Positions 61,432 to 64,000 of a stretch of DNA of 64,000 bases are shown piece after piece; positions within the stretch are counted from its first letter, which is position 1; each line of letters starts with the position of its first letter. The notes beneath the pieces are model-generated. The model saw only the letters and a program-made list of their open reading frames with translations. It was not told where the DNA came from and did not search any database. The translations under genes and the position numbers were made by a program. The DNA is from an uncultured Archangium sp. (GTDB taxonomy: Bacteria > Myxococcota > Myxococcia > Myxococcales > Myxococcaceae), in contig CAIVGN010000046.1 of assembly GCA_903905455.1 (NCBI GenBank), forward strand, positions 84,346 through 148,345, in the 5' to 3' direction.

Positions 61432-64000
61432 TTAGTAGATGCCCTTCATCGAGGGGCTCGCCAGGCCGTAGTCACGCATCGCCTGACGCATGAAGAAGGG
61501 CAGCTCGCTGTACTTGCGCAGCAGGACGCACGAGCGGTTCGACTCGCAGGTGCAGGTGCTGTTGTCCGTCGCGTTGCAGCCCGGACGGCCGCCCGCGCTG
61601 ATGTTGCCGTTGGGGAGGATCGCGTTGAGCGTCGCGTCGTACTTGACGTTGATCTTCCCGGCCGTGGCGCGGGGCACGAACCAGTCAGGCTTCGTGTCGC
61701 CGTCCAGGTCGGGGCCCGGGTCGGTCTCGTAGGCGGCCTGCACCAGCTCGTTGGCGTACTCGAGCATGCGGGCCGAGATGCCCTTCTGCACCGACTTGCC
61801 GAAGATCGTCTCGCGGCCGAAGGTCTTGGCCACGTACGTCTTGCCTTCCGGCAGGCGGAGCTCGATGCGGTTGCTGAAGCCCGGGTCCGAGTCGGCGCCC
61901 AGTTCCCAGATGCCCATCATGTCGAGCCAGCCCTGCTGCGCGTTCTCAGGCAGGTACATGAGCGTCATGGCGATCATGAACTTCTGCTGTTCCCAACCAA
62001 CCTGCGGGTCGATGACCAGCGTGTTGGCCGGGGTGGTGCCGCAGTTGAGCGACGTCGCCGCCTGGAAACAGATCTCCGGGGTCGGCTTCCACCACGAGAT
62101 GAAGCCGATGCTGTCGGCGGGGTAGTCCTCGGCGTCGACCACCGGGAGACCACCCTGCGAAGCGATGCGGCCGCCCTTGAGCGCGTCGTCACCCGTCAGG
62201 TTGTTGCCCAACCAGCGGCGGAACCCTTCGGGGAACAGGTCGGCCATCGAGACCGCGCGGTAGCGGCCATCGAGGAAGTCACGGCGGCTCGACGAGATGA
62301 AGTTGTCGACCGACTCGGTCAGGAGCATCGGCGCCCACGCCTTGTCGTAGTACATGCCCGCGTTGGTCGTGTACTCGCTGTCGTACTCACCGTTGGTGTC
62401 CGAGAGCCCGTTCTCCATGGGGCGACCACCGAAGCCGACGTTGCCGAAGTAGCCGGTCGCGCCGTTGGGGATGGTGACCACCGGGTCGCCCGCGTTGCCC
62501 GCCGTGTCGAGGTTCGAACGGAGGATGCCGTTCTCGAGGCTGTGCGGACCCATCTGCGGGCGCGCGACCTGGCGAGCGAAGTGATCGAAGCCGATGCCCG
62601 AGGCGACGAGGTTGTCGCGGAAGAGCAGGGTGCCGAGGTACGGCCACAGCGTCGCGTAGTCGTAGCCAGAGTCGATCGCGAAGTCCTTGTAGATGTTCGC
62701 GATGAGCCCCATGCCCTTGGCCGCGTCACGAAGCTTCTCGTTGTAGCGGCTGAGCGTGCGGCTCGACGCGCCACGGACCGAGAACGTCTGACGGTTGCGA
62801 CGGTAGTTGTCGAAGATGTGCCCGACTTCCTGCTGCGTGATGAGGAAGTCGAACAGCTCGTAGGCGTCGGCCCCGTTGTCGTGGCGGTAGACCGAGAGGT
62901 TGCCGAGGTCGGCCCAACGGTCGGTGGCGAAGCCGTACGGCGCGCGCACGCGGCGGAAGGCATCGATCACGCTGGGGGAACGGACGTTGGCGCCTTCGCT
63001 GGCGTCAGCGGCCCGCAGCGTCGACCAGTTCACGTAGTCCACGGGGATCTGCTTGCACTTCGTGTACTGCCCGTTGACCTGAACCATCATGCCGTCGACG
63101 ACCGGGTTCCACGTGCCCATCAGGGTCTCGTTCCACATCGCCGGCTTGAAGAGCGCCGGGTCGACGACCTGGCAGTCGCGGATGAGCTGGTACTTCGACT
63201 GGAGCTCCGTGTAGTGGATCGACGCCATGTCGCCGGCGTCATCCGGGAAGTCGAAGGTCAGGCCGAGGATGCCGCCGAAGTTGTCGATCTTCGCCAGGGC
63301 GCCCTGCGCCTTGGGGGAACCCGCGCGCATCGACGCGTCGTCGAGCACCGGGGCCACGTCACCGTAGAACATGCGCGCCGCGGCGAAGTCGTACGCGCCG
63401 AGGCCCAGGAGGTCCTGGGTGGCCTCGCCGGCGTAGTCCATCGTCGAGGACTGCATGAACATGGGCAGGAGGTTCGCCCGCTCGTTCTGGCTGAGCGGGT
63501 CGAGCGCACGCGGGCCCACGCAGTCGGCCGGCGTACCCACGCCGGTGCACTGGGTGAGCTTCGTGCCGTTCGCCGTACGCAGCTGCCAGTACTGGGGGCG
63601 GTAGTTCCACGCGTCGGCCGAGGTCACGAAGTTGTGGCGCAGGGCGATGGAGTGACCCATCTCGTGCGTCACGACCGCGTACTGGGCGCGCTGCGCGATC
63701 CACTTGCGAGCGCGCTCGCCGTGGGCCGCCTGGTCGGCCTTGGAGGCCGAGGGGTTGAAGGCGCCGAACTTCGCCTCGAGGATGTTGGCGAGGTCCGCGA
63801 TGCCCAGGGGGGCGGGGGCCTCGTGCATCACGCACGCGCCGCGCTCGGCGAGGGCGTGTTCACGGGCCTGCGCCATGTCGCGCAGCTCGCTGGGGTTGGC
63901 CCCACGCAGCGGCGACGAGAGGGCCATCAGGCTGCCGGTGTCGAGCTTGGCGGCGTTGTGGCCGGCCAGCTGCTGCATCGCGCGGGTGGTGAGCGCCGCC
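61432..64000 (-). CDS. Large zinc-dependent metalloprotease (5' end missing)
   Basis: The frame is open to the window edge, so the N-terminus, and any signal peptide, is not seen; about 855 residues are present. The zinc site HEMGHSIALRHNF is at about residue 112 from the window edge. Around it are EHALAERGACVMHEAPAPLG and NYRPQYWQLRT. Later segments (EGLKGG, SDTNGEYDSEYTT, ADLFPEGFRRWLG) have the Asn/Gly/Tyr-rich look of an exported protein. It fits large secreted or surface metalloproteases of the myxobacterial type; the catalytic class is M10/M43-like but not certain. Some Cys pairs near the end (CNATDNSTCTCESNRSC) suggest disulfides. A strong terminator follows. Confidence 0.78.
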   Translation of the reverse strand, partial: AALTTRAMQQLAGHNAAKLDTGSLMALSSPLRGANPSELRDMAQAREHALAERGACVMHEAPAPLGIADLANILEAKFGAFNPSASKADQAAHGERARKWIAQRAQYAVVTHEMGHSIALRHNFVTSADAWNYRPQYWQLRTANGTKLTQCTGVGTPADCVGPRALDPLSQNERANLLPMFMQSSTMDYAGEATQDLLGLGAYDFAAARMFYGDVAPVLDDASMRAGSPKAQGALAKIDNFGGILGLTFDFPDDAGDMASIHYTELQSKYQLIRDCQVVDPALFKPAMWNETLMGTWNPVVDGMMVQVNGQYTKCKQIPVDYVNWSTLRAADASEGANVRSPSVIDAFRRVRAPYGFATDRWADLGNLSVYRHDNGADAYELFDFLITQQEVGHIFDNYRRNRQTFSVRGASSRTLSRYNEKLRDAAKGMGLIANIYKDFAIDSGYDYATLWPYLGTLLFRDNLVASGIGFDHFARQVARPQMGPHSLENGILRSNLDTAGNAGDPVVTIPNGATGYFGNVGFGGRPMENGLSDTNGEYDSEYTTNAGMYYDKAWAPMLLTESVDNFISSSRRDFLDGRYRAVSMADLFPEGFRRWLGNNLTGDDALKGGRIASQGGLPVVDAEDYPADSIGFISWWKPTPEICFQAATSLNCGTTPANTLVIDPQVGWEQQKFMIAMTLMYLPENAQQGWLDMMGIWELGADSDPGFSNRIELRLPEGKTYVAKTFGRETIFGKSVQKGISARMLEYANELVQAAYETDPGPDLDGDTKPDWFVPRATAGKINVKYDATLNAILPNGNISAGGRPGCNATDNSTCTCESNRSCVLLRKYSELPFFMRQAMRDYGLASPSMKGIY

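Overview
The window is about 64 kb of dense, very GC-rich bacterial DNA with strong third-position G/C bias. The first and last genes run off the window ends. The gene content points to a myxobacterium (phylum Myxococcota). Supporting signs are Ser/Thr kinase and PP2C signalling, many lipoproteins and HExxH proteases, multi-receiver histidine kinases, an Mla/MCE transport operon, a deoxyhypusine-synthase-like protein, and a LexA box that fits the Myxococcus xanthus motif as I remember it. I cannot name the genus. It is ordinary chromosomal backbone: I found no prophage, insertion sequence, rRNA, tRNA, CRISPR array or biosynthetic cluster.

Layout. 1-8.8 kb: a PPC-repeat surface protein (5' end missing), SlyX, a SWIM/SNF2 helicase, an alpha/beta hydrolase and an M11-like metalloprotease lipoprotein. 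8.8-11 kb: the least tidy part, with a sorbosone-dehydrogenase-like lipoprotein and an overlooked 41-residue membrane protein lying between two near-identical remnants of a receiver-domain tail. 11-13.3 kb: two small genes, then a cupin-TetR pair with a clear operator. 13.4-21 kb: recN with a probable SOS box, PP2C phosphatase, M23 peptidase, moaC, a WD40 protein, NUDIX, a trypsin-like protease, SRPBCC and YceI. 21-24.5 kb: a MoxR-VWA-cyclic-nucleotide-binding operon and a bestrophin-like membrane protein. 24.5-28.4 kb: a 2OG-Fe(II) oxygenase, a PilZ-membrane-AMIN fusion, a TSUP transporter, a SelW-like selenoprotein with an in-frame UGA and a SECIS-like hairpin, and a lipoprotein. 28.4-35 kb: an ATP-grasp/metallopeptidase pair, a PEGA Ser/Thr kinase, an ABC-F protein and lexA with its SOS operator. 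35-38.3 kb: lipoprotein-mlaE-mlaF-mlaD. 38.3-45.9 kb: two histidine kinases (one with three receivers and a degenerate GGDEF domain), a FecR-like protein, a PHP phosphoesterase and an Rrf2 regulator. 45.9-51.7 kb: a choice-of-anchor lipoprotein, the deoxyhypusine-synthase-like protein, a sirtuin and a beta-CASP nuclease. 51.7-64 kb: a protease/propeller/barrel lipoprotein, a RelA/SpoT-domain synthetase, two unknown proteins, a U32/RlhA-like protein overlapping a chorismate-mutase-like protein, a DUF2325-like protein and a large secreted metalloprotease (5' end missing).

The best-supported unusual item is the selenoprotein at 27538-27780. Its internal UGA makes it invisible to ordinary ORF calling. 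Functional links are visible mainly as translationally coupled operons (moaC-WD40, mlaEFD, MoxR-VWA-CNB, U32-AroQ) and as two SOS-type boxes that tie lexA and recN into one regulon.
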